From the IMG/VR virus record IMGVR_UViG_3300048837_000350, positions 1 to 56,972 of that record: DNA of 56,972 bases; one strand, given 5' to 3'. The translations under genes were made by a program, and so were the position numbers. Origin of the DNA: a virus. The notes beneath the pieces are model-generated. The model searched no databases. It had not been told where the DNA came from and worked only from the letters and a program-made list of their open reading frames with translations. The stretch's first letter is position 1; each line of letters starts with the position of its first letter. This document shows positions 23,382-31,113 of this stretch, piece by piece.

Positions 23382-23808
23382 CCGCGTCGTACACTCCAAG
23401 ACTTTCCCCGAACCAGCGTATAGGAGTGGGCGCTCGAGCCTGTGGCACTCGGCAGAAGTAACGCTATGGGCACGACAAAACAACCGAACGGTTGTGGATG
23501 AGAAAGATTGGCCCGGACCAGACGAGGAGCATCTAGCGCTGAAGTGGTGGCGCAGGATCTACTTCATGGATGTGAAGCGACGCGCAAAGATCAGGCTAGG
23601 CTTGGTAGAAGACTTGAAGCCAGCGCAGACGTTCGAGAAGAATCGTCAGAACCTATTAGCGCAGAGCGATGAGCGGGCAATCATCGCCCTGCGCAGACTC
23701 GTGATTGCTCGAGTCGGTATCAGTAATGGATCATTCGTAGCAGCGTACGAGCTACTCAGCGGTACTGTGTTTACGCTTCCGAGCTTGCCGCCTGATCTCG
23801 TAGAGTGA
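23317..23808 (+). CDS. Winged-helix protein, excisionase/AlpA-like N-terminus
   Basis: The 163-residue protein opens with LWNKYAVAHALGLKDASRVV followed by FPEPAYRSGRSSLWHSAEVT, the layout of a short winged helix in which the wing reads the DNA (AlpA/Xis/MerR style). The rest is helical and basic. ATG 23317 has GGGAG as ribosome site. Since no integrase is visible, a transcriptional or DNA-architecture role is more likely than excision. It converges with the minus gene at 23752. Confidence 0.55.
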   Translation: MPVLELWNKYAVAHALGLKDASRVVHSKTFPEPAYRSGRSSLWHSAEVTLWARQNNRTVVDEKDWPGPDEEHLALKWWRRIYFMDVKRRAKIRLGLVEDLKPAQTFEKNRQNLLAQSDERAIIALRRLVIARVGISNGSFVAAYELLSGTVFTLPSLPPDLVE

Positions 23809-24291
23809 CTCGAGCGCTTCCCATACTGGGCGGAATCCACGGAGTGGTTGATCTTCGCGCCTATCCCCACCAGTCCTATCATCACGCCCGAACATTACTA
23901 AGCGTAGTTCACCGGCCACACTCCTGCCTACTCCTAGGTATGTAGCGATCTCTCCGACGCGTGGTACGCGCCCAAGGCTAGTAGCTAGGGTTCGTATCTC
24001 GATCAAGCGATTGATGTTGATAGAATCGTTTACAGCCTGCCTACAGTGGAAGCAGTGCCCACTCTCATTGTCTCGCGGAATGGCCGTGCCGCATGCGCAG
24101 CGTGTAGCACTCATGTGATTGCGATTGATTGCACGCTTACGGGTAGGGCGGGGATTGCGTAGGTAGTAGCTGTTGACTACGTTGAGGCTAAGGCCAGTCT
24201 CGGTAGCGATCTCTTGTGGAGTGTAGTCGCAGTCGTGTAGTCGATGCACTTCATCCCACGCATCCATGCTTGTCTTGATTTCAGTCTTCAT
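23752..24291 (-). CDS. HTH-zinc ribbon-HTH protein
   Basis: The 179-residue protein has an N-terminal helix-turn-helix (DYTPQEIATETGLSLNVVNS), a zinc ribbon (CACG followed by CFHC) and a second helix-turn-helix (VGEIATYLGVGRSVAGELRL). Two DNA-binding units around a zinc ribbon indicate a DNA-binding regulator or primase-like accessory. ATGA coupling to the upstream microprotein. Last gene of the clamp operon; overlaps the converging plus gene by 57 bases. Confidence 0.6.
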   Translation of the reverse strand: MKTEIKTSMDAWDEVHRLHDCDYTPQEIATETGLSLNVVNSYYLRNPRPTRKRAINRNHMSATRCACGTAIPRDNESGHCFHCRQAVNDSININRLIEIRTLATSLGRVPRVGEIATYLGVGRSVAGELRLVMFGRDDRTGGDRREDQPLRGFRPVWEALESLYEIRRQARKRKHSTAE

Positions 24292-24431
24292 GACCTCATC
24301 CTCTCTACCTTTGCCTCGAACTCTTCAATCACTGCGCGGTACTCTTGGATGTACTGCGCTTGGCTTGGCTTAGGCTTCCCGCGTAGCCTGATTAGATTCA
24401 GGATTATACCACCGATGATGTAACCAATCAT
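24288..24431 (-). CDS. 47-residue membrane-anchored microprotein
   Basis: MIGYIIGGIILNLIRL forms a short hydrophobic N-terminal segment and the remainder is a charged helix (QYIQEYRAVIEEFEAKVERM). It is supported by TAATG overlap with the gene before and ATGA overlap with the gene after. Probably a small membrane-tethered protein. Function unknown. Confidence 0.6.
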   Translation of the reverse strand: MIGYIIGGIILNLIRLRGKPKPSQAQYIQEYRAVIEEFEAKVERMRS

Positions 24432-24604
24432 TACTCGCTCACCCTCTCGATGTCGGTCACGAACCTATCGTGATTAAGGTTGATTGATACGCCTCGCTCT
24501 ATCTTCTCTGCCTTGTGGTAAGAGTGCGGCCCCATCCTGCGTACCTCTGCGTACTCTCCGTCGATCTCCTCCGAGATCACTACGTAGTAGTTGTCATCGC
24601 TCAT
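24431..24604 (-). CDS. 57-residue microprotein downstream of the clamp
   Basis: The frame begins MSDDNYYVVISEEIDGEYAE and ends INLNHDRFVTDIERVSE. The start overlaps the clamp stop (ATGA), so its expression is tied to the clamp. Beta-then-helix pattern, acidic. It could bind the clamp, but no clamp-binding motif is obvious. Confidence 0.6.
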   Translation of the reverse strand: MSDDNYYVVISEEIDGEYAEVRRMGPHSYHKAEKIERGVSINLNHDRFVTDIERVSE

Positions 24605-25713
24605 GCTGGCAACCTTACTGGCATCAAGATAGCCTGTCGTCGTGGACTATCAATACTCGAGAAGAGCAGCGGCCTATTCGTAACCGCGTGATACCCAAGC
24701 TCGCAACCACCACCCATGAACTCGAGACAATCAATAGCGAACTCACAGTTCACGCCAGTAGTAACGTCTTCCTCGCCATGCGTTCGACTAACCAGATGAC
24801 CAGACGTATGCGACGGCCCGTCTTGTACGGTCACGCCTAACGATAGTCTGGTGCTATGCGTCGAATGATTGATTGACATCCTTACCGGACTGTTGCGCAT
24901 GTTCAGTTTATTCATGAGCTTCAAGCTCTCAAGCATGTCGCTGACCGTGCCGTCAAGGATCTCGAGCGTCTCGGTCACTGGAGGACGCAGCCTGTCATAG
25001 TCAGGATACTGTCCCTCGATGTTGCGTAGATGCAAGGTGAATCCCTCGCCGACAAGCGTCGTGTACTTGCAGTCCTTGTCGTAGTAGACGCACGATAACT
25101 CAGTCATGGTTGCGACTGATACCGCTGGCAGTATCACGCTGAAGTCCACGCTCTTGCCAAGCTCTGTAAAGTCGCACGCCATACGATACGAGTCTGTGGC
25201 CGTGACACGCAGCGCTCCGTCTTGTGATCGAAGATTAACTCCAGTCAGCACAGGGCGTGACATATCAACGCTAGCGAACTTGGATACAGCCTTGATCACT
25301 GGCATGGGATTGCCAAGCATGCTCGTCATCGTGTTCTTGTTACGCTTGGGCAAGTCCAAGGTTGGCCAGTCTGATAGCTCGAACGTGTTGATGCCAGTAT
25401 TGCCGATGCGACTCGCAACCAGTAGCTCGTCTTCAGCACCAAGCAACATGACGACGGAGTCCTTAGCCTTCAATGATGAGAGCAGCTTAGACAGTGTGCG
25501 TGAGTCTGCGATGACATCACAGTCAAGACCAGTGTCGATCTCGACTACAGCATAGGCTTCCATGTTAGTGGCCTCAATAGTCTTCGGTGTGATCTTCACG
25601 CCGTAGAGGACTTGGATACTGGACTTGTGCTTCGTTGCCTTGAGAACACGGGAGAGCGCGTCCTTTAGTTCTTTGACTGGTACTGATCTCTTTGTCTTTG
25701 TGGCAGTTGCCAT
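24601..25713 (-). CDS. dnaN: DNA polymerase sliding clamp, DnaN-like
   Basis: The 370-residue protein has the three-domain length of a bacterial beta clamp. Domain 1 includes DCDVIADSRTLSKLLSSL. Domain 2 has VTATDSYRMACDF, the counterpart of ATDGHRLA, and the EGQYPDYDRLRPP segment. The C-terminus RPLLFSSIDSPRRQAILMPV corresponds to the usual ...YVLMPM ending. A clamp tethers polymerase to DNA. No phage polymerase is visible, so it presumably serves, or competes for, the host enzyme. Ribosome site AGGAAGG; it lies in a long leftward operon. Confidence 0.85.
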   Translation of the reverse strand: MATATKTKRSVPVKELKDALSRVLKATKHKSSIQVLYGVKITPKTIEATNMEAYAVVEIDTGLDCDVIADSRTLSKLLSSLKAKDSVVMLLGAEDELLVASRIGNTGINTFELSDWPTLDLPKRNKNTMTSMLGNPMPVIKAVSKFASVDMSRPVLTGVNLRSQDGALRVTATDSYRMACDFTELGKSVDFSVILPAVSVATMTELSCVYYDKDCKYTTLVGEGFTLHLRNIEGQYPDYDRLRPPVTETLEILDGTVSDMLESLKLMNKLNMRNSPVRMSINHSTHSTRLSLGVTVQDGPSHTSGHLVSRTHGEEDVTTGVNCEFAIDCLEFMGGGCELGYHAVTNRPLLFSSIDSPRRQAILMPVRLPA

Positions 25714-25739
25714 GATGTAGCCTTCCTGTTTGTTAATGG

Positions 25740-26168
25740 TTACTCGTTACGTGCAAGCACAGCGGTCAAGTCTTCCCATACAGGAGGAGTGACCGTCGTG
25801 TTCAACACCTTCACTGAAGTCTCTTCCACTAGGTAGATATAATCCTCACCCCACCTAGCGAACTTCCAGTCTGCGCGATCTCTCGGAATCTCCAGCGGTG
25901 GAAGTTCGTACCCCGGATTGATTCCACAACTAATGAAGTCGCACGGGTTATCGCTTCCGGGCTGACGAAACTTGTCAGCCAAGTATGCAACGTACCGTGC
26001 CGCAAGATACGGAGGATCTGCTCGACGTGAACCGTTCGACGCCTCTTGATCAAGGCCAAGGAAACTCATGAGGTCTGCGCCTGCAACGTCAGGATTTCCA
26101 TCGCGGTGCCGATAGACTGCAATGACATCATCGCCGTCCTTGAATAGTGTTACTGCTGAAGTACTCAT
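25740..26168 (-). CDS. Hypothetical protein
   Basis: The 142-residue protein starts with beta strands (SAVTLFKDGDDVIAVYRHRD) and contains FISCGINPGYELPPLEIP and WARWGEDYIYLVE-like segments. Layout resembles small phage proteins that report a digit/ratio-like DUF, but I cannot name it. Located between two similar unknown genes in the clamp operon. Confidence 0.55.
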   Translation of the reverse strand: MSTSAVTLFKDGDDVIAVYRHRDGNPDVAGADLMSFLGLDQEASNGSRRADPPYLAARYVAYLADKFRQPGSDNPCDFISCGINPGYELPPLEIPRDRADWKFARWGEDYIYLVEETSVKVLNTTVTPPVWEDLTAVLARNE

Positions 26169-26566
26169 TATGATCCCGTCTTCTCTGTGATGACGTCAGC
26201 GTTAGCCGACAACTTTGCGACCAGTCCAACAAGATGGTCAGTGTCCTCGTCGTCTGCGTCTAGGTAGCTCATGATGTGCTTGACCGTGAGTGAGCGGTAC
26301 CTGATCTCTGCCGCAGGGTAGACTGTCACGTCACCCTCGCAGTAGTCGATGAGGCTTCCGTCTGGCATGACTGCAGCCCAGCGATAGGATGCTTCACGAT
26401 AGAACCAGACGATGCCGCCCCGCTCTTGCCAGTCATACAACTGATCGTCGCCGTCGTATCCCTCCGCAGACTTGGGAGAGAATCCTACGTAGTAGCCCAT
26501 GCCACTAGACTCGTTGCGCTTACACACTGCGCCTGTCTCATTGATTATGTCCTGAGCGGTGATCAC
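26168..26566 (-). CDS. Hypothetical protein
   Basis: The 132-residue protein has an aromatic beta-rich middle (GIVWFYREASYRWAAVMPDG) and an acidic end (YLDADDEDTDHLVGL). Start and stop overlap or abut both neighbours. No recognisable family. Confidence 0.55.
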   Translation of the reverse strand: MITAQDIINETGAVCKRNESSGMGYYVGFSPKSAEGYDGDDQLYDWQERGGIVWFYREASYRWAAVMPDGSLIDYCEGDVTVYPAAEIRYRSLTVKHIMSYLDADDEDTDHLVGLVAKLSANADVITEKTGS

Positions 26567-26748
26567 GTTAATACCTCGTTTGCTACGCCATGCGCCACGG
26601 CCGGATACTTTCGGGCAAGCATGGCTAGGAACAACTTTTCAAGATGATCGTCGTGTATCAAGATTCTCATTGACTTGAATCCGTCGTCCACTATGATGGT
26701 CTGGTCAACCCAGTTGATTCCAGTTGACTCGTGTGTGTGATTGCTCAT
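26563..26748 (-). CDS. 61-residue hypothetical protein
   Basis: The ATG at 26748 overlaps the upstream stop (ATGA). The sequence has two beta strands (QTIIVDDGFKSMRILIHDDH) and a helix (LEKLFLAMLARKYP). Histidine-rich start (MSNHTHES). Function unknown. Confidence 0.55.
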   Translation of the reverse strand: MSNHTHESTGINWVDQTIIVDDGFKSMRILIHDDHLEKLFLAMLARKYPAVAHGVANEVLT

Positions 26749-27083
26749 CCGTACACCAACTCTCCGAACGCAGCGAACTGCACGACACAATCAGCAGCGT
26801 CAGCATCGATATAGCCAGCGTCACGATACTTCAACGCTTCCTTTATTTGATCAGTCAAGTCGCTACGGATACGCCCACCCTTGGCAAGCTCACGCGCAAC
26901 CTTCTCAAGCTGCGTAGCCTTGACTATCATGGGATCGAAGTCGTCTTCAGTCTCGGGCGTTCCCTTGATCTTCACCTCGACCCATGTCAGGTCTTCCAGA
27001 CGCTTCGCTGAAGTGATGATGCTCCAGTATCCGATGCCGCCCTCGACTGCTGTTGTCAGGATGTCCTCGCCGAATGTACTCAT
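26745..27083 (-). CDS. Hypothetical protein
   Basis: The 112-residue protein contains GIGYWSIITSAKRLED, a strand WVEVKIKGTPETED, and a helical C-terminal half with QIKEALKYRDAGYIDADAAD. It resembles small early proteins widespread in actinophages, by impression only. Coupled to both neighbours. Confidence 0.55.
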   Translation of the reverse strand: MSTFGEDILTTAVEGGIGYWSIITSAKRLEDLTWVEVKIKGTPETEDDFDPMIVKATQLEKVARELAKGGRIRSDLTDQIKEALKYRDAGYIDADAADCVVQFAAFGELVYG

Positions 27084-27262
27084 GACGTCACCTTCCTGAT
27101 CTGGTAAGAGTCGATATCGTTACGCACTAGGTTGATCTCGGCCAGCGCGTCTAGTAGTTGCCTTCGCAGTTGCGCTGGCAGATTGTTGTACTCGTCGTTG
27201 TAGTGGACGCAGATCGCGTCAAGCATGCTGCCGTACGCGTCACTGATTGAATCGCCAAGCAT
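27080..27262 (-). CDS. 60-residue helical protein
   Basis: Helical and acidic (LPAQLRRQLLDALAEINLVR), coupled to the downstream gene by an ATGA overlap, two bases after the previous gene's stop. No family recognised. Confidence 0.5.
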   Translation of the reverse strand: MLGDSISDAYGSMLDAICVHYNDEYNNLPAQLRRQLLDALAEINLVRNDIDSYQIRKVTS

Positions 27263-27264
27263 GA

Positions 27265-27663
27265 CTATCCTTCCTTTGTGATTGTTGGATTGTCTACAAA
27301 TCGTGCTACTAGTTCAACGACGTTGTCGGACACGAACATGGTCTGGAAGTATTCCATCAACGCCTTCTTGGAGTAGCGGTCAACACCCTGCCCACGGTCT
27401 GGTCGAATCCACTCCATCGGATGACACTGACGTACTAGGAAACCACGATCACTAGAGTGGATCTCGTCGCCGACGACAGTGCTGAAGCGCTTCCAGTCCT
27501 TGTCGTGGCTACAGGATACGACGACGTAGCGCCCATCTTCGCCTTGCTCTTGCCCGTCCACTGGTAGTTCCCAGCGGATGCTTCGCTGCTGCTTGCCGTA
27601 CATGTCAACCTTAAATGCGGTGACGTTGCCATTGCTTAGTGCGTATGTTTCTCGGTAGTTCAT
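27265..27663 (-). CDS. Hypothetical protein, first gene of the clamp operon
   Basis: The 132-residue protein is beta-rich at first (VTAFKVDMYGKQQRSIRWEL) with CSHDKDWKRFSTVVGDEIH, then helical (SKKALMEYFQTMFVSDNVVE). It is preceded by AGGGAGG and by the strong promoter at 27697-27725, so it is the promoter-proximal gene of the leftward operon containing dnaN. Function not recognised. Confidence 0.6.
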   Translation of the reverse strand: MNYRETYALSNGNVTAFKVDMYGKQQRSIRWELPVDGQEQGEDGRYVVVSCSHDKDWKRFSTVVGDEIHSSDRGFLVRQCHPMEWIRPDRGQGVDRYSKKALMEYFQTMFVSDNVVELVARFVDNPTITKEG

Positions 27664-27696
27664 GATGTAGCCTCCCTGTTTGTCTCTGTACTAGTC

Positions 27697-27725
27697 ATCT
27701 TAGCGTGCTTGTCGGACGCTGTCAA
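27697..27725 (-). promoter_or_regulatory. Strong sigma-70-type early promoter
   Basis: On the minus strand a perfect TTGACA (27720-27725) is separated by 17 bases from TAAGAT (27697-27702). The -35 box overlaps the stop codon of the clamp-like gene at 27722. The core GGGTTGAYAGCGTCCGACA is shared with the promoter at 29740-29768. Confidence 0.8.
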
Positions 27726-28642
27726 CCCTTGTGTCGAATCGGCATGCACAATCCCATGATCACGTCGCCAGTAGGTGAGTGGAATGTAATCGGCTTGAGC
27801 GGGCCAGTCGTGCCAACGATAGCCCACGGCATAGCCTTCTCCATGTTGCGCATGTACTCGCCGTTCGCGTAAACAGCGTAGCCGGACACCGACAACCTGA
27901 TCATATGCTTCGTAGTCTTGGTGGCCTCAAGGTCGATAGCCGTGTCCATGACGCAGCCGATATGCTCAAGCTCAAACGTGGCCCGTGTGCGCTCGCCCTC
28001 CATCAGCATGTGCAGGTTAGGGATAGGACGCCCAGTCTGGCACGCGTACATGACTAGCACGCCAGCCTTCTGCGACACTGCAACGAGGATGTCCTGCCGT
28101 AGCATCGGCAAGTCTCCGTCACGCAGATGCGCAACCTGCAAGTCTCCCAGCATAGTCTTCGGCAAGTCCACTAGCATGCGCCCGATGTTGTCGTAGTCCT
28201 TCGGCGCTCCGTAGCGAATCATGCTATAGCTATCGGTCACGTATATGAACCCGTCAGTGACGTGCCCGGTTGCAAGCACGTCATCATGACCGCGCACCTT
28301 CCGCTCATTCTTCACGATCTCCTTCGCGCCGGGTAGCTCCAGCTTGCGCGGAGACGTAAGTCCGATACGGTCTAGGTTATCCATGATGTGATCGAACGCG
28401 GCCAATGTGACAGCGTCACAATCGAACATGACCATGCCGCTAGTCTCGCCGTTACACTCGGACAGCGGCACGATAGCGCACGTGGCAGGATGTGAAGAGT
28501 AGCTGTACTTACTCGCCTTCACTGCAACATACCCGCCGGGTACCATGATGCTCTCACCGCTGACGCTCTGCCGCCCGCCCGTGATTCGCCGTGCGTATGC
28601 TTGCATGGACTTGGTTACTGGTGTTTTCGTTTGCGTTGTCAT
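27722..28642 (-). CDS. Second sliding-clamp-like protein (divergent DnaN fold)
   Basis: The 306-residue protein aligns by motif with the dnaN product 2 kb away. FDCDAVTLAAFDHIMDNL corresponds to DCDVIADSRTLSKLLSSL. GFIYVTDSYSMIRYG corresponds to LRVTATDSYRMACDF, and TGRPIPNLHMLMEGE to EGQYPDYDRLRPP. PITFHSPTGDVIMGLCMPIR corresponds to LLFSSIDSPRRQAILMPVR. It is about 60 residues shorter, so loops or part of domain 1 are reduced. It could be an alternative or decoy clamp, a clamp-binding inhibitor, or a subunit of a mixed ring. Ribosome site GGAG, spacing eight. The relationship is inferred by eye. Confidence 0.6.
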   Translation of the reverse strand: MTTQTKTPVTKSMQAYARRITGGRQSVSGESIMVPGGYVAVKASKYSYSSHPATCAIVPLSECNGETSGMVMFDCDAVTLAAFDHIMDNLDRIGLTSPRKLELPGAKEIVKNERKVRGHDDVLATGHVTDGFIYVTDSYSMIRYGAPKDYDNIGRMLVDLPKTMLGDLQVAHLRDGDLPMLRQDILVAVSQKAGVLVMYACQTGRPIPNLHMLMEGERTRATFELEHIGCVMDTAIDLEATKTTKHMIRLSVSGYAVYANGEYMRNMEKAMPWAIVGTTGPLKPITFHSPTGDVIMGLCMPIRHKG

Positions 28643-28643
28643 G

Positions 28644-28793
28644 TTATTGCTCCTCGTCTGTGTCTAGGATGTCTCGGCCAGACATGCGAACGATGTCGGC
28701 AATCTCTTCCAGTGTGTCTGCGCTCCAGTCGTTAGCCGACATGATGTCGGTTATTAGGTTCAGCGCATGCTCGTCTGATATCTCGCGCATCAT
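28644..28793 (-). CDS. 49-residue acidic helical microprotein
   Basis: MMREISDEHALNLITDIM, then DWSADTLEEIADIVRMSG; acidic and helical throughout. The start overlaps the previous stop (ATGA) and the stop lies two bases before the clamp-like start. Coupled genes suggest a related function, which is unknown. Confidence 0.6.
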   Translation of the reverse strand: MMREISDEHALNLITDIMSANDWSADTLEEIADIVRMSGRDILDTDEEQ

Positions 28794-29275
28794 GCACCGC
28801 CCTTGTTAACCTTGACCGAACGCGTACCCGTAGACTCGGCAACGTACCGAAGCACCCACTTCTCGCCCGCCGCCATAGCGTCAAGCGCCTTCAGGTCTGC
28901 CTTATGGAATACAATCGGCAGCATGTCGGGACGCTTACGCTTCAGCGCCCGATACAGTAGCGTGTTGTTAACCTCGCGCACCCGTGGCGCTTTGGTTACT
29001 GTAACGCCACCGTACACGCCCGGATCTGCCGCCTGTAGCTTCGCCTTAATCGGTGCTTGCAAGTCCTTACACGCGCTCACGATAGCCTCAAGCGCTGCGT
29101 ACTCGGTACCCATAGCGTCAAGGCTACGCGCCTTAGAATCTGGCACACTCGCCACGATATCTAGTGCCGCCTGTATTGCCTTCCCGCGTCCGTCCCTAGA
29201 CTCCAGCGCGGTAGCGATAGAATCCATCAGTGCTTGCATGTCGGCAGTTGCCTGCCCGGTAGTTTCTGTTTTCAT
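28790..29275 (-). CDS. Hypothetical protein with long N-terminal helices
   Basis: The 161-residue protein begins with probable coiled-coil helices (ADMQALMDSIATALESRD, then YAALEAIVSACKDLQAPIKA) and ends with a compact basic region (LLYRALKRKRPDMLP, then GTRSVKVNKGGA). It superficially recalls DNA-end or host-nuclease binding proteins, but no firm match. Ribosome site GGAAGG. GC-rich and C-heavy codon use compared with late genes. Confidence 0.55.
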   Translation of the reverse strand: MKTETTGQATADMQALMDSIATALESRDGRGKAIQAALDIVASVPDSKARSLDAMGTEYAALEAIVSACKDLQAPIKAKLQAADPGVYGGVTVTKAPRVREVNNTLLYRALKRKRPDMLPIVFHKADLKALDAMAAGEKWVLRYVAESTGTRSVKVNKGGA

Positions 29276-29301
29276 GGTATAGCCTTCCGTTCGTGTATGG
29301 A

Positions 29302-29574
29302 CTAAATATCGTAGTAACTGCGTTCTTCGCTGTTGCGGTCGTATAGGTGTTCTCGCATGGCGTCAATGTCTTCCCACGTGTCGCGGATCTCCTCGCATGC
29401 CACCGATCCATCGGGGAATGTCCACCCCGGTGTATGCCGGTCGATATCGATGAACGTAGCCACGATGCCGTGCCGCTCCTTCAGCCACACGGTAATCTGT
29501 GGGAATGATCCGTACCATCCGCTATTGTCGTCGCTATTGTCTAGTATCTGTACCGCGCGTTCTGCAAGGTTCAT
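29302..29574 (-). CDS. Hypothetical protein
   Basis: The 90-residue protein contains an aromatic stretch (GWYGSFPQITVWLKERHGIV) and HTPGWTFPDGSVACEEIRD. ATGA overlap with the upstream microprotein. No family recognised. Confidence 0.55.
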   Translation of the reverse strand: MNLAERAVQILDNSDDNSGWYGSFPQITVWLKERHGIVATFIDIDRHTPGWTFPDGSVACEEIRDTWEDIDAMREHLYDRNSEERSYYDI

Positions 29575-29711
29575 GATGTCTCGCCTCCAAATCTCCTGCC
29601 CGCACACTTAACGCGCACCGGGCAATCTCCGCATGCCAGCATCCATAGGTCTGCCAGTGTTCCATCCCACGTCCGCCAACCGGACGAACCTATCTGTACC
29701 CTGTAGTTCAT
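29571..29711 (-). CDS. 46-residue Cys-containing microprotein
   Basis: The short protein ends ACGDCPVRVKCAGRRFGGE, with a C-x2-C-x5-C group that resembles part of an iron-sulfur or zinc site (WhiB-like spacing is partly echoed). It is the first gene after the promoter at 29740-29768, with GGAAGG six bases upstream. Function unknown. Confidence 0.6.
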   Translation of the reverse strand: MNYRVQIGSSGWRTWDGTLADLWMLACGDCPVRVKCAGRRFGGETS

Positions 29712-29739
29712 ATCGCACCTTCCGTTGTAGTTACATTCC

Positions 29740-29768
29740 ATCATAGCGCCAATGTCGGACGCTATCAA
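29740..29768 (-). promoter_or_regulatory. Sigma-70-type early promoter, twin of 27697-27725
   Basis: TTGATA (29763-29768) and TATGAT (29740-29745) on the minus strand, 17 bases apart. The upstream core is nearly identical to that at 27.7 kb, and the -35 box again overlaps the stop codon of the preceding gene. Confidence 0.75.
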
Positions 29769-30787
29769 CCCTTTAGCGCACGCTTAAGCCGGTTCTCGCG
29801 TCGCTCAGTCTTCCCAAAGCGTCCCGCCAGTTTATGCCCGGCCACCCATATCTGCGCCTGTACATCACGGGGAGGCAATCCAACCTCCGCCGCTATAGTG
29901 CGCACCGCATCAGACATCGCTGCATACTGCCAGCCGTTTGGGGATGTCTTAGACTCTATCCCTGCCAGTAGTAGCATATGAACGTCAACGGTAACGGCAC
30001 TAGACGTTGCGCTGTATAGGTTGCGTGCGTATGCCCAGCGCTTCTGCGCATCATACCCGAAGCGTACCATCGCACCCCGCGCACATTCCCGAGCAGATTC
30101 GCGAAAAACTGTCATACCGTGTTCGGCCTTAGACGTATCCCCGAGCGCACCGGGCAGCAGGACGTCCCGAGCGCGTTCCCACTTCGCACGTGGACTGACA
30201 GCGCTTGCAACCTCGCACGATGTACGCGCATCCGCACCATAACGCGCACCGATAGACTTAACCGCTAGACCCTCCAGACGGTACCATTCCGCCGCATCGG
30301 CCAGCGTATCCGCATCGGCCAGCGATAGGATCTGCCGATACCGCTTAAGCGCATCACGTTGTAGTTTCCGGTACGCCTTCGCGGTACGATTCTGCCATTC
30401 CCGCGAATCATCCAACGGTTGCATGATTGCATAGCACCCAAAACCGGTCAACGCGTTGCGCAGCGAATCGTGTAGGCGCTCAAGGTTAGCCTCCGCAATG
30501 TCTGCGACAACTACCTTAGAACGCTTCCCGGCATACACGCCGATAGCCTGCCTGCAATCCGTCGCACCATTACGCTCAAGCACGCCAGTCACGTAGTCTA
30601 CCGTCGCACCATTACAATCCACCGATACAATCGCGCGGTCTAGTCGCACCTGCCCATAGTCTCCAGCAGCATAACGTGCGCTGCAGAACACTTCGCACTG
30701 TACTACACGCTTACCCTTGCTCAGCCAATATCCGGCATCGTCGCCAGCGTAATAGGTACCGTCAATAATCGTTGCAGCCCGTGTCAT
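29765..30787 (-). CDS. Hypothetical protein with actinophage-type C-terminal helical domain
   Basis: The 340-residue protein has an unknown N-terminal alpha/beta region (IIDGTYYAGDDAGYWLSKGK; SARYAAGDYGQVRLDRAIVS), a helical middle, and a C-terminal region from about residue 255. That region contains VTVDVHMLLLAGIES, WQYAAMSDAVRTIAAEVGLP and RDVQAQIWVAGHKLAG. The last block recalls a frequent phage domain ('...P.xxQAIxWV...') that resembles HhH/glycosylase-like folds but has no proven role. It is coupled to its upstream neighbour and is the largest gene of the GC-rich 27.7-32.4 kb block. Confidence 0.55.
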   Translation of the reverse strand: MTRAATIIDGTYYAGDDAGYWLSKGKRVVQCEVFCSARYAAGDYGQVRLDRAIVSVDCNGATVDYVTGVLERNGATDCRQAIGVYAGKRSKVVVADIAEANLERLHDSLRNALTGFGCYAIMQPLDDSREWQNRTAKAYRKLQRDALKRYRQILSLADADTLADAAEWYRLEGLAVKSIGARYGADARTSCEVASAVSPRAKWERARDVLLPGALGDTSKAEHGMTVFRESARECARGAMVRFGYDAQKRWAYARNLYSATSSAVTVDVHMLLLAGIESKTSPNGWQYAAMSDAVRTIAAEVGLPPRDVQAQIWVAGHKLAGRFGKTERRENRLKRALKG

Positions 30788-31113
30788 GATGTAGCCTCCT
30801 TATAGTCTGCGATAATCCACTCAAGCAGTTCGGATGAATCCTCGGCATCATCCCCGCGAAGTGTTGCGATGTCATCCATAACACGTTCAAACCGCAGGTC
30901 GTGTTGATTGTGGTGCGCGTGATTATCCGCCGTGTTCCACCGATGAAGGGCCACGCTATCCCATGCCCAAACCCCGGCCTCTTCCAGAATCACCTCAAGA
31001 AGTGAGATTGCCAGAAGCTTCTCCGCCTCCTGCGCAGACTTCTCCGCCGCGTTCGCCGTAACACGCAGAATCCGCGCATCCTCCAATAGTCTAGTTTCAG
31101 TAGATAGAAACAT
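30784..31113 (-). CDS. Small helical hypothetical protein
   Basis: About 109 residues from the ATG at 31113 (GGAAGG, spacing nine), with coiled-coil-prone helices (LRVTANAAEKSAQEAEKLLA) and a His-rich patch (NTADNHAHHNQHDLRF). It overlaps the secreted microprotein gene upstream. No known family. Confidence 0.5.
   Translation of the reverse strand: MFLSTETRLLEDARILRVTANAAEKSAQEAEKLLAISLLEVILEEAGVWAWDSVALHRWNTADNHAHHNQHDLRFERVMDDIATLRGDDAEDSSELLEWIIADYKEATS

Noticed and set aside
23317-23808. Excisionase as evidence of lysogeny
   Set aside because: The winged-helix fold is shared by many regulators, and no integrase, attachment site or repressor gene was recognised.
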